A DNA stretch of 64,000 nucleotides from Sphingobacterium kitahiroshimense (lineage in GTDB: Bacteria; Bacteroidota; Bacteroidia; Sphingobacteriales; Sphingobacteriaceae), in NCBI RefSeq assembly GCF_025961315.1, contig NZ_JAOQNK010000001.1, positions 4,092,001-4,156,000 on the forward strand, given 5' to 3'. The notes beneath the pieces are model-generated. The model saw nothing but the letters and a program-made list of their open reading frames with translations, ran no database searches and was not told where the DNA came from. Positions 1 to 8,130 of the stretch are shown here, piece by piece; positions within the stretch are counted from its first letter, which is position 1; each line of letters begins with the position of its first letter. The translations under genes were made by a program, and so were the position numbers.

Positions 1-646
1 CCTGTCTTTTTTTTTCATCCAACGACTTTTAGCCTAATAGTTCCAACCCCAATAGCGAAGTTCTTTTTGCTTCCTTTTCTTGCTCCGCAACTTGTCAAGA
101 AAAAGAAATTGGGCTATCCCGAACCATAGATACAAGGGGTATCCTGTATATGCTGATTATAGTTCTGAATCTCTCTCTCAAAAAATATTTTCAAAAGAAA
201 AAAACAGAAAAAAAAGAAAGCCATTTTAACAAGGCGGACAGGCGAAAAACCAAAAGGAAACGGAATAAGTCCCGAAGGGTGGCAGGGCAACAGATTAACC
301 AGGCGAAGCCACCTTTTTGCCCTGCCATTATGCCGTAAGCTTTTGGTTGGGTGGTGCGGTGGCTGTCCGCTTTATCTTTGCGACCTTTTTATTCTTTTTT
401 AATCCATTCCAATCAAAGAAAGGGTACAAAAAACACGTAAGGGATAAGGATAGGCTGTTTTTGGTATGCTTTCCTTTATCCGTAGAAAACTCTTTAAATC
501 TGTGAGGGCTTGGCGAGGAAAATTTAAAGTGTTTTAAGGATTACTTTCTTTCCTATTGTGCCAATATAAGCCAAATACTGCCACATAAAGCCAAATGAAA
601 ACAATACATTTTCTTGTGTTCTATATTGGGGGCAAATTTTGAACTT
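1..646. other. Non-coding stretch inside the mobile element
   Basis: No convincing gene. The two open frames at 150-338 and 317-505 have low-complexity or shadow-like translations and no recognisable domain. The only ordered structure is the set of 10-bp phased GCCA repeats at 560-599. This could be a leader region of the element's operon. Confidence 0.4.
560..599 (+). repeat. Four tandem 10-bp units beginning GCCA
   Basis: Four consecutive 10-mers start with GCCA at 560, 570, 580 and 590 (GCCAATATAA, GCCAAATACT, GCCACATAAA, GCCAAATGAA). A 10-bp period places each GCCA on the same face of the helix. They end 48 bp before the start of the 647 gene. The same GCCAAATA word recurs as an inverted pair at 1033-1056. 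Inference: binding sites for a regulator of the element, possibly one of the two HTH proteins downstream. Confidence 0.45.
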
Positions 647-1027
647 ATGGCACAAAAAGTAAATACCAACAAAGAGCGTAAAGAGAAAGAACAATCCGAG
701 CAAAAAAAGAAAACCCCTTTTATGCAGGTCGATAAGAACAGCGACCCGATTTCCAATTTCATCGCCAACTTTAAACGCCAATTCAAAGACACAAAGGGTT
801 TAGGTCTGGGCAGGCTGTTCGGGGGCAAGCGTGTTGAACCGCCAAAGCAGACTGCCGAACTTGAAAGCATCATAGGCGCTACCAAAACGGTTATGCGTTC
901 GGATTATAAAAATGCCGAAAACAATCAGACCGTACACACCAATAAAAAGCCTGTTTTAAAAATGGACAATACAAACAAAATACAACAGGCTCGCCCTAAA
1001 AGTAAGAAACCAAAGTTAAGATTATAG
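647..1027 (+). CDS. Small basic hypothetical protein of the conjugative element
   Basis: I do not recognise a family. The 126-residue product is very rich in Lys, Gln and Asn, has a central segment of mixed hydrophobic and basic residues (ISNFIANFKRQF near residue 38) and ends in a strongly basic tail (PKSKKPKLRL). There is no signal peptide or membrane segment, so a cytoplasmic, perhaps nucleic-acid-binding protein is plausible. The ATG at 647 is preferred over the upstream ATG at 614 because the extra 11 residues look like random coding and 647 follows the GCCA repeat block. Its position before two HTH genes and an integrase suggests an accessory conjugation or regulation role, but this is inference. 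Confidence 0.55.
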   Translation: MAQKVNTNKERKEKEQSEQKKKTPFMQVDKNSDPISNFIANFKRQFKDTKGLGLGRLFGGKRVEPPKQTAELESIIGATKTVMRSDYKNAENNQTVHTNKKPVLKMDNTNKIQQARPKSKKPKLRL

Positions 1028-1032
1028 CCTAG

Positions 1033-1066
1033 TATTTGGCAACTGTACGCCAAATACCGCCATCGG
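1033..1066. promoter_or_regulatory. Inverted GCCAAATA pair, candidate operator of the HTH genes
   Basis: TATTTGGC at 1033-1040 and GCCAAATA at 1049-1056 form a perfect 8-bp inverted repeat with an 8-bp spacer; a further GCCA follows at 1059, 10 bp after the previous one. It ends just upstream of the ATG at 1080 and repeats the word found at 560-599, so one protein may bind both places. Confidence 0.4.
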
Positions 1067-1079
1067 ATGCAACATTAAA

Positions 1080-1424
1080 ATGACCTATTTGAATAGCTTT
1101 TATTTTAGAGGTTTAAATGATGCAGATATGGAAATAACAGTTTTAGACATTCAGATTTTGAAAGCATTGCATAGGGAAGTTAAGGAAGTTTCCAATTTGA
1201 TAGCGGAAATGACTACACCCTACAAAGCACTGCAACAGGCAACTAAATGGCTCGACCAACAGGAAGCCTGCCAATTGCTCAACATCAGTAAAAGAACGTT
1301 GCAGACGTATAGGGCAAAAGGCATTCTTGGAGCAACTCAAATTAATCGGAAAACGTATTTCAGATTATCCGAAGTGGAGTTACTTATGCAGGGAGAGCGA
1401 CCATTAAAAAAGCAAAAGAAATGA
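1080..1424 (+). CDS. Helix-turn-helix DNA-binding protein, excisionase-like
   Basis: The 114-residue protein has a winged HTH of the MerR/excisionase type (HTH_17-like) at about residues 58-105: WLDQQEACQLLNISKRTLQTYR is the recognition part, followed by a wing with the pattern RKTYFRLSEVE. The first 50 residues form predicted helices. Such proteins sit next to integrases in Bacteroidota conjugative elements, where they act as excision or regulatory factors (Xis2-type in CTnDOT). The ATG at 1128 is an alternative start that would remove 16 residues. The stop overlaps the next gene by 4 bp, so the two are translationally coupled. DNA binding is confident; the precise role is inferred. Confidence 0.75.
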   Translation: MTYLNSFYFRGLNDADMEITVLDIQILKALHREVKEVSNLIAEMTTPYKALQQATKWLDQQEACQLLNISKRTLQTYRAKGILGATQINRKTYFRLSEVELLMQGERPLKKQKK

Positions 1425-1702
1425 AACAGATTGGAAATTCAAACGAAGATATGCTTGCCTTGCTCGAAGCTGTGGTAGGCATCAAAAATGAACTGTTGTA
1501 TATCAGAGAATATTTCCATCCATTACTAAAAGGGGAAATCTACCTGTCAGGCGAACAGGTTTGCGAGATGTTACACATAAGCAAACGGACATTGCAACAG
1601 TACAGGGATGACGGACTGATACCTTTTATCAAGCTCGAACGGAAAATCTTGTTCCGTGAAAGCGATATTGTAAAAGTATTGGAAGATAACTATCAGCGTT
1701 AG
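1421..1702 (+). CDS. Second helix-turn-helix excisionase-like protein
   Basis: This 93-residue protein is a shorter paralogue of its upstream neighbour. It shares the helix-turn-helix core (QVCEMLHISKRTLQQYRDDG, residues about 49-68) and the wing ending FRESDIV. The ATG lies inside the preceding stop codon (ATGA overlap), showing an operon. Tandem HTH_17 proteins next to a tyrosine recombinase are typical of element excision control. A strong hairpin terminator follows at 1755. Which of the two is the excisionase and which a regulator cannot be told from sequence. Confidence 0.75.
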   Translation: MKQIGNSNEDMLALLEAVVGIKNELLYIREYFHPLLKGEIYLSGEQVCEMLHISKRTLQQYRDDGLIPFIKLERKILFRESDIVKVLEDNYQR

Positions 1703-1754
1703 TCCATTAAATGAATGCTTTGAAACTGTAACCTGTATCGGTCAATTAAAGAAA

Positions 1755-1790
1755 CAGCCCACTGCTTAAAGCGGTGGGCTGTGTTGTTTT
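1755..1790 (+). terminator. Rho-independent terminator after the HTH pair
   Basis: Arms CAGCCCACTGC (1755-1765) and GCGGTGGGCTG (1771-1781) pair with one G-T wobble around loop TTAAA, followed by TGTTGTTTT. It lies between the HTH operon and the convergent integrase gene. Confidence 0.8.
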
Positions 1791-1809
1791 AAAAAATTGT
1801 GACATAATG

Positions 1810-3060
1810 TTATAGGCTTGAAACAAAGGACTCCTCCATACCCTTAAATTTATGTGATACCTTTTGCATATCCTTACCAACTTTCTCGTTGAGTATCTTA
1901 GCATAAATCTGAGTAGTGGCAATGTTTTTATGTCCTAACATCTTGCTCAAACTCTCCAACGGAACACCCTCGCTTAAAAATAGCGTAGCAAACGTATGAC
2001 GTGCCAAATGAAAGGTTACTTTCTTTTCTACAAGGCAGTCAATCAGTTGAGATATGCTCTTTAAGCTGTCATTACAAATCGTATTTGATGGTACAGGAAA
2101 TACCTTTCCGTCCTTTGACAATCCTGCATATTTTTCGATAATCATTTTTGGAATATCCAAGAGCATCACGTTTGATGATGTAGCTGTTTTCTTTCTTCTC
2201 ACAATAATCCACTGGTTACCGTCAAAAAAATCCTGAATATTGCTGTTTCTAAGTCCTTTCATATCTGAATAGGAAAGACCTGTAAAACAACTGAAAACAA
2301 ACAAGTCTTTAACCAATTCATCTTTCTTTTTCTCGCAGTTGAACGTTACGAGCTTTTCCAATTCATTACGCAATAGATAACCACGGTCTTTATCCTTTTT
2401 GGTATTCTTGTACTCGCTGAACGGATTGAAAGCAAGGTGCTTTCTGCTCATTGCCAATCGGCACAGGGTAGTAAATCCAATCATATACAGCCAAATGGTG
2501 TTATGTGTCAAACTTTTGTCGTCACGGAGATAGTAATCAAAGTTCTGCACAAAATCAGGTGTAAGGTCATTAAAGGGCACATCAGAATAGCCGTATTTTG
2601 TAAGTGTAAAATTTTGAAGATGTTTCAAAAGTATTTTGTACTTACTGTGTGTGCCATTTACCCGAAGTCCACTATTAACCTTTTTCTCATAGTCGGACAG
2701 GAACTGTTCATAGAATTTGAAAAAGGTCAGTTCTCCGCTTTCCATCCCAAGAACGGCATTTTTAAGTTTAGCACTGTTTACAGCCCCCTCGTTCTTCAGT
2801 ATTTTGGAATAGCATTCTTCGATACCCAAACGGATTTTATCAAGCTTTCCGTTTACCTCTTGGGCTTCTCGGCTCTTGCCCAGAACCCTACCATACTTCA
2901 AATCCCAATTTGTTGTGGAAATATCCAACTTGGTACTAAATGCAGACTGTTTGCCGTTTACGGTAATCCTGCACATAATCGAAACTTTTCCGTTTTTCTT
3001 CGGTGCATTCTTTTTAAGGTAAAACAATACCTTAAATGTTGATTTTTTTGTCGTTTCCAT
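1810..3060 (-). CDS. Tyrosine recombinase / site-specific integrase, CTnDOT type
   Basis: This 416-residue integrase has the Bacteroidota layout: an N-terminal arm-binding domain starting STFKVLFYLKKN, a phage SAM-like core-binding domain in the middle, and a C-terminal catalytic domain. Catalytic residues visible are His351 and Arg354 (HLARHTFAT), His377 (LGHKN) and the nucleophile Tyr386 (TTQIYAK). The first catalytic Arg is replaced by Ser263 (CFTGLSYSD); CTnDOT integrase is known for the same substitution (Ser259). The open frame extends to 3207, but residues before METTKKSTF do not resemble the family, so I start at 3060. It convergently faces the HTH operon and marks the right end of the element. 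Confidence 0.92.
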   Translation of the reverse strand: METTKKSTFKVLFYLKKNAPKKNGKVSIMCRITVNGKQSAFSTKLDISTTNWDLKYGRVLGKSREAQEVNGKLDKIRLGIEECYSKILKNEGAVNSAKLKNAVLGMESGELTFFKFYEQFLSDYEKKVNSGLRVNGTHSKYKILLKHLQNFTLTKYGYSDVPFNDLTPDFVQNFDYYLRDDKSLTHNTIWLYMIGFTTLCRLAMSRKHLAFNPFSEYKNTKKDKDRGYLLRNELEKLVTFNCEKKKDELVKDLFVFSCFTGLSYSDMKGLRNSNIQDFFDGNQWIIVRRKKTATSSNVMLLDIPKMIIEKYAGLSKDGKVFPVPSNTICNDSLKSISQLIDCLVEKKVTFHLARHTFATLFLSEGVPLESLSKMLGHKNIATTQIYAKILNEKVGKDMQKVSHKFKGMEESFVSSL

Positions 3061-3530
3061 ACTCACAATTCTTAATGATAAAATTAAACCTATGTGAGCT
3101 ACGGAACAATATGAAAAATCACGCAGAAAGCTGAAATACAGTATCTTAAAACGATTGTTTGTAATGTTTGAAAGTAACGTTTTAGTAACCTTACTTTTGC
3201 CAAACATCGCTTTTTACTGCTTTTTACCTCATTACCAAAAAATCATAAAACGGCTGTAAAGTCTTTATTTACAACCGTTTTGCCTGTTATTAATCTTTGA
3301 TGTATTTTTACTGAAAATTTATTTTAAATTTAATGGACTCATAGAAATCCAACTAGGATTTTTCATTCTTAAATGAAAGAAATGTGAATTGCATTTTCTT
3401 GCATTATTATGGTGTAGGTAGATGTTTTTATTATTGAAATACAAGTTTTCTTTGAAATTATATGCATTTTATTGCGTATTTTGATTTAAATTGTTACTCT
3501 TGCTGTAAGTTATAATCACTGAATAAACCA
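3061..3530. other. Element-chromosome junction region, no gene
   Basis: No coding sequence. It must contain the integrase promoter and the right attachment site. It also holds the hairpin at 3247-3281. Nothing resembling a tRNA 3' end was seen. Confidence 0.5.
3247..3281. repeat. 14-bp inverted repeat near the element end
   Basis: AAAACGGCTGTAAA (3247-3260) and TTTACAACCGTTTT (3268-3281) pair with one mismatch around GTCTTTA. The A- and T-rich flanks would let it work as a bidirectional terminator; a recombination-associated site at the element boundary is the alternative. Confidence 0.5.
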
Positions 3531-5963
3531 ATGGTATCACCTCAATTTTTAAGAATTGTATTAATAGGAATACTTATTTTAACTGGTATAACGCTCTACT
3601 CACAGGTTAATGATAAATACATTACTGGAAAAGTGGTCGATCGTAATATGTCACCAATACCGTTAGCGACGGTAAGCTTACATGACCGGAACGATAAGCT
3701 CATTTTAAGCACCTCGACTGATAGTGTCGGACAATTTAATTTAAGATTTGGAGTAAAGGGGAAATATTTTGTTAAAGTGAGCCATGTTGGCGACAAAGAT
3801 TATCAATCTGCAATTTTTGAATTAATTGATGTTAATTTAGGAACTTTAAAGCTTCTGCCATTGGAGAATATCCTGGAGGAAGCCACTGTTGAAGGTAGGA
3901 AAAAAACGGTTCAGGTTGAAAGTGGAACACTTATTTATAATGTCGAAAATACACTGGGTGGACAGGATGTTTCTGTTTTGGAAGCACTGAAAAGAGCTCC
4001 CGGGGTGTTTGTGGAAAATGAAAGCGATATTACACTCAATGGAAAAAGTGGTGTACAGATTTTATTGGATGGTCGGCAGACGTTTCTTTCAGGAAAAGAG
4101 CTGACAGATCTTTTAAAATCTCTATCTTCCAACAACCTCAAATCTATTGAAATTATCAATAGTCCAACGGCAAAATATGAGGCAACTGGGGCTGCGGGAA
4201 TCATCAATATCAATACAAAGAAAAATCAGGTAAGAGGGTTAAATGGTAATGTCAGCACTGCTGTTACCTATGGTATCAGTGCAAAACAACTTCAGAACGC
4301 GACGCTTAATTATCGGGTGGATAAATTAAATATATTCGCGAACTATAGTCATACATTGGGTAATTATCATTACCTGTATGGTACAAACAGGCAACAAAAT
4401 GGTAAAGCTTACAATAGCCATACCAAGGATGTTGACAAACGTCAGAAGATGTCCAGTCAGGTTGGAATCGATTATTATCTGAATGATAAAAATACAATCG
4501 GTTTTCTGGCTAATGGTAATTTTATTTTTGGTGGAGGTATCACTGATACCAGAACGGAGATTAGCACGTTGCCATCCTTATTAATGGAAGAGTCGCTGGA
4601 TGCGATTAACGATTATTATGGACAGCGCACTGCCAGATACAATTTTAATTTCAACTACAAATATGAAGATACGTTAGGACGAAGTTTAAATTTTGATGCT
4701 GACTATGGTTTTTTTGATAAATGGAATAAAAACCTACAATCCAATATTTACCGTGATCATCAGCAAAATATCCTTCAGGAAAATCTGTACCGTACGCTCA
4801 ATGGGATAAATATTGATTTAAAAGGTATAAAGTTAGACTATGGGATGAACTTATGGCAGGGGAAATTGGAAACGGGGTTTAAGTATTCAAATGTAGGTTC
4901 CAAGAATAATGCTAGGTTTTTCCATGTTGATAAAGGACCAGATAGCCTCGATAACCGACGTACCAATGATTTTCATTTTGACGAGCACACGACAAGTGCC
5001 TATCTCGATTATAAAAGAATGTTAGGAAAATGGTCACTACAGGGTGGAGTACGTATAGAGAATTCGAACTCTAAAGGAACGCTTTTTTATAACGAGAATG
5101 GGGCAGAACTGGATGATGATATCAAAAGAAATTTCACCAATTTATTCCCCTTTTTTTCTGCTACGAGACCGTTAGGGGAAAACCAAACTGTTTCTTTATC
5201 TTATGCCAAGCGTATTGAGAGACCAGCCTATCAGGATCTGAATCCATTTATTTATATGCTTGACGAATTATCTTTTTGGCAAGGAAACCCCTTTTTAAGT
5301 CCCTCTTTAACCCACCGCTTAACTGTTCTGTATTCATTAAGAAGCGCAACGGTAGTTTCGTTTAATTTTGCTTATACTGACCAGCTTAACGCGAAGGTGA
5401 CCGATACGCTGGACAATGATAAAATAGTTATGATCAGTAGAAATGTAGGAATACAAAAGCACTGGTCTTTATCCCTGACACAGAATTTAACACCTAAATC
5501 CTGGTGGGATCTTACTTTTAATGGTCTTCTATATTATATTCAAAATGATGTTTCTTTTGATCAGTATAGAAATCTGAACTTACAACAAGCGGCAGGACGT
5601 GTCAGTTTGGTGCAGTCCTTTCGTTTACCTCTTAAAATGAGAGCAGAAGTAACGGCGGTTTATAATTCAAATCGCCTGAGTGGAGCAAATACGATAAGCA
5701 GGGAGATCAGTCAGGTGGACGTTGCTTTTCAAAAAATCCTTTTAAACGATAAAGCAACAATTCGGTTTGCTATTAATGATATCTATAAAGGCAACCAGAG
5801 TAAGTACACTCAAAATTTTCCTGGCTTTGTGTCTAACAGTTATGGGTATTACGAGTCGAGGCAGGTACGGTTAAGTTTTAGCTACCGTTTTAGTAGTGGA
5901 ACAACGAAAGCGCAACGTACGCGAAAATCAGCACTTGAGAACGAAAGTGGAAGAATACAATAG
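3531..5963 (+). CDS. TonB-dependent receptor-like outer membrane beta-barrel protein
   Basis: 810 residues. After a signal peptide (hydrophobic LIGILILTGITL, cut near residue 25) comes a carboxypeptidase-regulatory-like beta-sandwich (about 30-110, ITGKVVDRNMSPIPLATVSLHD), then a plug region (about 120-225; LEALKRAPGVFV, VQILLDGRQTFLSGKEL, and IEIINSPTAKYEATGAAGIININTK in pieces) and a C-terminal barrel of the outer-membrane-beta-barrel family 3 type. The short C-terminal extension after the last strand (SFSYRF) is basic and probably not part of the barrel. The substrate is unknown; no partner gene is adjacent, and it starts some 470 bp beyond the integrase. Could be a first chromosomal gene next to the insertion site. 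Confidence 0.85.
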   Translation: MVSPQFLRIVLIGILILTGITLYSQVNDKYITGKVVDRNMSPIPLATVSLHDRNDKLILSTSTDSVGQFNLRFGVKGKYFVKVSHVGDKDYQSAIFELIDVNLGTLKLLPLENILEEATVEGRKKTVQVESGTLIYNVENTLGGQDVSVLEALKRAPGVFVENESDITLNGKSGVQILLDGRQTFLSGKELTDLLKSLSSNNLKSIEIINSPTAKYEATGAAGIININTKKNQVRGLNGNVSTAVTYGISAKQLQNATLNYRVDKLNIFANYSHTLGNYHYLYGTNRQQNGKAYNSHTKDVDKRQKMSSQVGIDYYLNDKNTIGFLANGNFIFGGGITDTRTEISTLPSLLMEESLDAINDYYGQRTARYNFNFNYKYEDTLGRSLNFDADYGFFDKWNKNLQSNIYRDHQQNILQENLYRTLNGINIDLKGIKLDYGMNLWQGKLETGFKYSNVGSKNNARFFHVDKGPDSLDNRRTNDFHFDEHTTSAYLDYKRMLGKWSLQGGVRIENSNSKGTLFYNENGAELDDDIKRNFTNLFPFFSATRPLGENQTVSLSYAKRIERPAYQDLNPFIYMLDELSFWQGNPFLSPSLTHRLTVLYSLRSATVVSFNFAYTDQLNAKVTDTLDNDKIVMISRNVGIQKHWSLSLTQNLTPKSWWDLTFNGLLYYIQNDVSFDQYRNLNLQQAAGRVSLVQSFRLPLKMRAEVTAVYNSNRLSGANTISREISQVDVAFQKILLNDKATIRFAINDIYKGNQSKYTQNFPGFVSNSYGYYESRQVRLSFSYRFSSGTTKAQRTRKSALENESGRIQ

Positions 5964-6301
5964 AATTTACTTTGAAGAGATCCCTATTTAAATTGAACAA
6001 TTTTTATGCCATCAAAGTAATTTCCATTTTGTAATCCAATCTGTAAAATCCTTTAACTATATGAATCATTTAAACCAGTTCTTCTATGGGGATGTGGTGT
6101 TGTTATTATTTAAAGGCATATATGTTCTGTTTAGAGATAGTTCCCTGGTGTCTTGTAATATGCTTTAACACATTTTACACGATGTGATAATCGATCTTTT
6201 TTGTTCTATGATGTTAAGTGGTCGTGCATGTAATGTGATTTAATATTCTGTTAACATGCTTCGTGTACATTTGCACATCAACATCAATTAGTTACTTGAA
6301 T
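5964..6301. other. Intergenic leader of the TPR regulator
   Basis: No gene. Contains the candidate -7 element at 6266-6273 and several TTAACA-like words (6168, 6250), but no clear palindrome. Confidence 0.4.
6266..6273 (+). promoter_or_regulatory. Candidate Bacteroidota -7 promoter element
   Basis: TACATTTG fits the Bacteroidota -7 consensus TAnnTTTG and lies 28 bp before the ATG at 6302. The matching -33 TTG is not clear at the expected 19-21 bp spacing, so the call is weak. Confidence 0.3.
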
Positions 6302-7924
6302 ATGAGGATTTCTGATAAAATTATATTTTTAATACTATTTATAGCACAGGCATTTATCGTTGACACCGCAAATGCACAGGTAGAATCGTTTAAAGATATT
6401 CGGGTGTTAAGTCAAAACTATCCTGATTCTGCGATTACGCTAGTCAAAAAGCGGTATGCTGAGGCGGTTGGTGATAAAGACTTGTTATTACAAGCCAATT
6501 GTTTACAGGCAATAGGGTGGTTATGTGTTAATCAAGGGCATTATGGACAGGCGCAAGATTATTATTTCCAAGCGGACCGTATCTACACCCAGTTAAATGC
6601 GAAACAATTACTCGCATCTAATTGGAGTGATATAGGTGAACTCAATATTTTTAATAAACAGCATGATCTAGCTAAAAATTACTTTAATAAAGCGCTCCAT
6701 TCTTTCAGAGCCGAGAAAGATAAAAATGGTGAAGCTAGTGTATTGGGTAATATTGGTCATCTATTTGAAAAGGTCGCTGATTATGATTCGGCATTCGTAT
6801 ACCAAATGCGGGCCTTAGCGATTTATAACGAAGAAGGAAATAAAAATGGCGAAGCTAAGATTCATGAGAATCTGGGTAGTATTTATGAAGATTTGGAACA
6901 GTATGATCGGGCATTTGATCATTTTGAAAAAGCACGTGACTTATATGATGAAACGCAAGACAACTACGGAAAGATTGTAGTGGTGAATAATATGGGTGAT
7001 ATTTTCAGGAAGACCGGCAAGTTTTCGGAAAGTATACAATTTACAAAGTGGGCTTTTGATATGGCAGAGAAATTGGGAGATGTGTATCAGATGTCGGCAA
7101 CGACTAAAGATCTAAGCAAAACATATGCATTAAGCGGACAAATGGATAGTGCTTATGTTTATGCAGAGCGAAGTCGGAAGCTTGTGCTGGAGTTATATAG
7201 TGTAGATGGGGCTAGGCATACTGCTTTTTTTCAGGCACTTTATGATATGAATCAAAAAACAGAAGAAATTGAACAATTGCAGGTCACTAAAAAGATCAAC
7301 TCCATTTTGTTGCTGGGAACTATTGTTTTTTTGATCTTGTTAATTATTTTATCGTATGTGCTGTATAGTCGTCAAAAAATAAAAATCAATAATCAGATGA
7401 CCGAGTCGCGAAAGCAAGAAGCGGAAAGGGAATTAGCAGAAATTGCACTTAAAAATCAGTTGCTCGAAGATAAACAGCTTAAGCAGGAGCTGACGCTCAA
7501 AGAGAAGGAGTTGACGTCGCATACTTTGAATTTAATCCGTAATAACCAATTTTTGGAACAGCTCCGAGATGAGTTAAAAGTAATGGTTAAGGATGAACGA
7601 CGGGATCAAAAAAAGCAAATGCACGATCTGGTTTTGCAGATCAATGAAAATATTACACAGGGTATTCATTGGAAAGAATTTATGGTGACTTTTGAAAGAG
7701 TACATCATAGTTTTTTTGAAAAACTAATACAACGGTTTTCAGATTTAACTGCTGCCGATATGCGCTTGATCGCATTGCTTAAAATAAATTTGAACAACAC
7801 GGATATTGCTGTGCTTTTGGGGATATCACAAGATAGCCTTCGTGTGGCTAGACATCGCCTGAGAAAAAAGTTAAAATTGGAACAAGGTGAAGATCTTACA
7901 GGTTACATACTCAGTATTTCATAA
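6302..7924 (+). CDS. Membrane-bound TPR protein with C-terminal HTH, probable transcriptional regulator
   Basis: 540 residues. A signal peptide (MRISDKIIFLILF...NAQ) leads into a periplasmic array of about six tetratricopeptide repeats (residues 25-320; repeated patterns such as GEASVLGNIGHLFEKVADYDSA). A single membrane helix follows (SILLLGTIVFLILLIILSYVL, near 336-356 in this numbering), then a charged coiled coil and a C-terminal helix-turn-helix of LuxR-like type (DIAVLLGISQDSLRVARHRLRKKL). The architecture is known in Bacteroidota as a one-piece trans-membrane regulator. ATG 6302 is chosen over 6263 because the signal peptide begins there. It directly precedes, in the same direction, the TonB receptor/phytase genes, so it probably senses phytate or phosphate status and controls them; this link is inference. 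Confidence 0.8.
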   Translation: MRISDKIIFLILFIAQAFIVDTANAQVESFKDIRVLSQNYPDSAITLVKKRYAEAVGDKDLLLQANCLQAIGWLCVNQGHYGQAQDYYFQADRIYTQLNAKQLLASNWSDIGELNIFNKQHDLAKNYFNKALHSFRAEKDKNGEASVLGNIGHLFEKVADYDSAFVYQMRALAIYNEEGNKNGEAKIHENLGSIYEDLEQYDRAFDHFEKARDLYDETQDNYGKIVVVNNMGDIFRKTGKFSESIQFTKWAFDMAEKLGDVYQMSATTKDLSKTYALSGQMDSAYVYAERSRKLVLELYSVDGARHTAFFQALYDMNQKTEEIEQLQVTKKINSILLLGTIVFLILLIILSYVLYSRQKIKINNQMTESRKQEAERELAEIALKNQLLEDKQLKQELTLKEKELTSHTLNLIRNNQFLEQLRDELKVMVKDERRDQKKQMHDLVLQINENITQGIHWKEFMVTFERVHHSFFEKLIQRFSDLTAADMRLIALLKINLNNTDIAVLLGISQDSLRVARHRLRKKLKLEQGEDLTGYILSIS

Positions 7925-8004
7925 TTTCTTAACATAACGATAACGGAATGGTAATGGCGTTTATTTTCCTATTAAACGTTTGATTAATAGCTTGTTGATT
8001 GGTT

Positions 8005-8052
8005 TTGTTTCCTTGTTGTATAGTCCGTAAATCTCCTTGTTTCCTTGTTGTA
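8005..8052 (+). repeat. 16-bp direct repeat upstream of the phytate receptor gene
   Basis: TTGTTTCCTTGTTGTA occurs exactly at 8005-8020 and again at 8037-8052, start to start 32 bp, i.e. about three helical turns. The second copy also supplies a TTG 21 bp before TATTTTG (8061-8067), a promoter-like pair for the gene at 8131. Inference: activator binding site for the adjacent TPR/HTH regulator or a phosphate response regulator. Confidence 0.5.
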
Positions 8053-8130
8053 ACGCTTGCTATTTTGTGAAACTGAAATTGGATGTCATATTTGCTCAAC
8101 GATCAAAGATTCATATATAATCTAAGCAAA

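Larger units (their letters stand above)
1..3300. mobile_element. Integrase end of an integrative conjugative element (CTnDOT-like), continuing left of the window
   Basis: The cluster of a small basic protein, two excisionase-like HTH proteins and a CTnDOT-type tyrosine recombinase is the usual terminal block of Bacteroidota conjugative transposons. The left part of the element lies outside the window. The right boundary is inferred: it must fall between the integrase start (3060) and the chromosomal TonB-type gene at 3531. I cannot name the attachment core because the other end is not visible. By eye the stretch before about 1800 has a less AT-rich coding composition than the chromosome that follows. 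Confidence 0.7.

Noticed and set aside
150..505. Two short open frames at 150-338 and 317-505
   Set aside because: They are low-complexity or shadow-like translations with no domain, no neighbours that require them and overlapping ends.
2437..3042. 201-codon open frame antisense to the integrase
   Set aside because: It lies wholly opposite a clear tyrosine recombinase and its translation has no recognisable features.
6263..6301. Upstream start of the TPR regulator
   Set aside because: The extra residues precede a good signal peptide that begins at 6302 and overlap a promoter-like element.
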